A stretch of 15,391 nt of DNA, taken from positions 1 through 15,391 of the forward strand of contig JBHIBA010000082.1 of assembly GCA_046758845.1 (NCBI GenBank), written 5' to 3'. Under the pieces are notes generated by a model, which was given only the letters and a program-made list of their open reading frames with translations, ran no database searches and was not told the origin of the DNA. Within the stretch, counting starts at the first letter, position 1. The number at the start of each line of letters is the position of its first letter. The position numbers were made by a program, and so were the translations under genes. The stretch is from JBHIBA01 sp046758845 (GTDB lineage Bacteria > UBA8248 > JACPRG01 > G963555815). This document shows, piece by piece, positions 14,003 to 15,391 of the stretch.

Positions 14003-14779
14003 TCAGATCCTCTCCACCTGAAGGAATTCCAGCTCGACTGGAGTCGGCCGGCCGAAGATGGTCACCATGATCTTGACCTTGCCCCGTTCGTGGTTGACCG
14101 TTTCGACGACCCCGGAGAAATTGGCAAACGGGCCATCGATCACGCGGACGCTCTCGCCCTCCTCCAACTCCACTTTGGGTCGAGCGACCTGCTCTCCGCG
14201 CATCTGGCCCAGGATCTTCCGCACGTCCTCTTCCCCTAGGGGGGTGGGATCGTTCGTCCCGCCGAGGAAGCCGGTTACCTTCGGGGTGTTCTTGATGAAG
14301 TACCAGGTGTCGGTGGTCATGACCATCTGGATGAGGATGTAGCCCGGATAATACTTCCGGGAGGACACTCGCCGCCGGCCGCCTCGGACCTCTACCACGT
14401 CCTCGGTGGGGACCAGGATTTTCCCTAACAGTTCACTCAGCGGGGAAGCCTGGAGGCGTTCCTCCAGAGCAGCCTTCACCTTGGCCTCGTACCCTGAATA
14501 GGTGTGGATGACGTACCACTTCATTTCGGGGTGGTCGGCCCCGGCCTCGACTTCTTGGACCGCCGTGCCGACTTCCTCTGTCTCGGGGGCGGCCGCGCCG
14601 ACTTCTTCCATCTCGGGGGCGGGGGAGTCCGCCGCTTCCGCCTCTGTCGCGGGCCTTGCAGCGGACGCTGAGGCGGTTTCGGCCTCCGCGACCTCGGGTT
14701 CCGGCGGCGAGGAGTCCGAAACGGCCGGGGCCGCATCTTCTCCCTGCGCAGTTTCCGGGCGCGTGGGTTCCTCTGTCAT
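14003..14779 (-). CDS. nusG: Transcription elongation factor NusG with acidic N-terminal extension
   Basis: The product is 258 residues, against about 175-180 for most NusG. Residues 86-258 are a normal NusG. The NGN domain begins MKWYVIHTYSGYEAKVK and contains the stretch SRKYYPGYILIQM. The KOW domain covers the last about 54 residues, around VRVIDGPFANFSGVVE. NusG binds the RpoC/RpoB clamp, suppresses pausing and connects polymerase to Rho or S10. Residues 1-85 are Glu, Ala, Pro and Ser rich, without hydrophobic segments, and include a 10-residue repeat, APEMEEVGAA then APETEEVGTA. The start at 14779 is preferred because its ATG overlaps the secE TGA (ATGA), a typical coupled start. The internal ATG at 14524 would give a standard-length NusG but has no Shine-Dalgarno sequence. 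Confidence 0.96.
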   Translation of the reverse strand: MTEEPTRPETAQGEDAAPAVSDSSPPEPEVAEAETASASAARPATEAEAADSPAPEMEEVGAAAPETEEVGTAVQEVEAGADHPEMKWYVIHTYSGYEAKVKAALEERLQASPLSELLGKILVPTEDVVEVRGGRRRVSSRKYYPGYILIQMVMTTDTWYFIKNTPKVTGFLGGTNDPTPLGEEDVRKILGQMRGEQVARPKVELEEGESVRVIDGPFANFSGVVETVNHERGKVKIMVTIFGRPTPVELEFLQVERI

Positions 14780-14979
14780 TTAATGATTTGTCCCACCAGT
14801 TTGGAGAGACCCAGATCTACGAGCCCCAGGTAGATCGCAATGAGGAAGACGGCGATGATCACCACGGATGTGGAGGCAATCGTCTCTTTTCGAGTCGGCC
14901 AGGTGACCTTCCTCAGTTCGGAGCGGACATCCCGAAGAAAATCCGTCGATTGTCTGTACCAGCCGTTAATTCGTTCCAT
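14776..14979 (-). CDS. secE: Preprotein translocase subunit SecE
   Basis: The product is a short 67-residue SecE, the clamp subunit of the SecYEG translocon in the inner membrane. A cytoplasmic amphipathic helix with the conserved FLRDVRSELRKVTWPTRKE (14-32) is followed by one membrane span (about 35-56). This single-span form is usual outside enterobacteria, whose SecE has three spans. The ATG at 14979 follows a modest GCGGGGA. It overlaps nusG by 4 nt and lies 43 nt after tRNA-Trp; secE-nusG pairing is nearly universal. Confidence 0.97.
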   Translation of the reverse strand: MERINGWYRQSTDFLRDVRSELRKVTWPTRKETIASTSVVIIAVFLIAIYLGLVDLGLSKLVGQIIK

Positions 14980-15022
14980 TTCCCCGCAGGGTCACGGGAC
15001 CGAAGAGCGGACGGAGAAGAGC

Positions 15023-15098
15023 TGGCAGGCCAGGAGGGATTCGAACCCCCAACCCTCGGTTTTGGAGACCGATGCTCTACCGTTCGAGCTACTGGCCT
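15023..15098 (-). tRNA. trnW: tRNA-Trp (anticodon CCA)
   Basis: A 76-nt cloverleaf with encoded 3' CCA. The acceptor arms AGGCCAG and CTGGCCT pair perfectly over 7 bp with discriminator G. D-stem GCTC/GAGC, anticodon stem TCGGT/ACCGA with loop CTCCAAA (anticodon CCA, tryptophan), and a T-stem GGGGG/CCCTC (one G-U) with loop TTCGAAT are all intact. It lies between rpmG and secE, a common placement of tRNA-Trp in bacteria, and no separate promoter is visible. It is probably cut out of a longer transcript. Confidence 0.97.
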
Positions 15099-15166
15099 TC
15101 CGATCCGGCTTCGGCCGCCTCACGCCGTCTCCTGGCCCCGACCCGCTCCTGTCCCGAACGCGCCTC

Positions 15167-15316
15167 TCACTTCGTCTCGCGGTGGAGGGTGTGCCGCCTG
15201 CAATGCCGGCAGTACTTTTTGAATTCCAGCCGGTCTGGAGTTCGCTGCTTGTTCTTGGACGTCGAATAATTTCGCCTTTTGCACTCATTGCAGGCGAGGG
15301 CGACCAACACGCGCAT
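15167..15316 (-). CDS. rpmG: 50S ribosomal protein L33
   Basis: The product is a 49-residue L33 starting MRVLVALACNECKRRNY and ending YCRHCRRHTLHRETK. Four cysteines in two CxxC pairs (C9, C12, C36, C39) mark it as the zinc-binding (C+) form rather than the cysteine-free paralogue that some bacteria induce under zinc starvation. The ATG at 15316 follows GAAGGG at about 7 nt. Another ATG 4 nt upstream opens a different frame that stops within a dozen codons. It lies 32 nt after tuf and ahead of tRNA-Trp, the usual tuf-rpmG-trnW-secE order. Confidence 0.96.
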   Translation of the reverse strand: MRVLVALACNECKRRNYSTSKNKQRTPDRLEFKKYCRHCRRHTLHRETK

Positions 15317-15348
15317 TCATTTTCCCTTCAAGCGTTTTACGCCCCGAG

Positions 15349-15391
15349 TTATTCCACGATTTCGCTGATGACGCCGGCGCCCACGGTCCTG
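15349..15391 (-). CDS. tuf: Elongation factor Tu, C-terminal fragment (cut by window edge)
   Basis: The minus strand encodes the last 13 residues, RTVGAGVISEIVE, followed by TAA: the conserved EF-Tu C-terminus (domain III strand ending near GVVxxIxE). The remainder lies beyond the window. Position ahead of rpmG-trnW-secE is typical of the tuf copy that opens this cluster in Geobacter-like genomes. With the tuf start at position 1-55 this implies two tuf genes in the same orientation about 15 kb apart. Identity rests on a short stretch but the context makes it strong. Confidence 0.92.
   Translation of the reverse strand, partial: RTVGAGVISEIVE

Noticed and set aside
14992..15288. Open frames over rpmG, tRNA-Trp and the secE leader on both strands
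   Set aside because: They run through an intact tRNA and out of frame through L33, so they are shadows of real genes.

Overview
This window is a single block of bacterial core information-processing genes, all on the minus strand. Read in transcription order (high to low coordinate) they are: tuf 3' end, rpmG, tRNA-Trp, secE, nusG, rplK, rplA, rplJ, rplL, rpoB, rpoC, rpsL, rpsG, fusA, tuf 5' end. This joins the rpmG-trnW-secE-nusG-rplKAJL-rpoBC cluster directly to the str operon (rpsL-rpsG-fusA-tuf). No gap between genes exceeds about 165 bases. I see no mobile element, CRISPR array, phage gene, toxin, resistance gene or other accessory cargo.

Organism: a GC-rich (judged by eye, not counted), Gram-negative-type bacterium. 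RpoC carries a long insertion inside the trigger loop (SI3 type), as in Proteobacteria and several other Gram-negative phyla and unlike Gram-positives. Gene order and protein sequences recall Desulfobacterota (Geobacter-like), Acidobacteriota or NC10/Rokubacteria-like lineages. I cannot fix the phylum without a tree.

Layout. 15391-14776: end of one EF-Tu gene, ribosomal protein L33, tRNA-Trp and the translocon subunit SecE. 14779-11805: NusG, which overlaps secE by 4 nt, then L11, L1, L10 and L7/L12 (ribosomal stalk and L1 arm). 11735-3388: RNA polymerase beta and beta'. 3387-3244: a gap with a well-formed sigma70-type promoter. 3243-107: S12, S7 and EF-G. 55-1: the start of a second EF-Tu gene. 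Together these genes supply RNA polymerase, its elongation factor, the ribosomal factor-binding centre and the GTPases that work on it.

No new biological system was found. The points worth a second look are small: an 85-residue acidic, partly repetitive N-terminal extension on NusG; low-complexity tails on RpoB and RpoC; an RpoB beta-lobe insertion carrying a motif that recurs later in the protein; TTG/GTG starts on three essential genes; candidate regulatory hairpins between genes; a very short rplA-rplJ gap; and the tuf genes bracketing the window at both ends.
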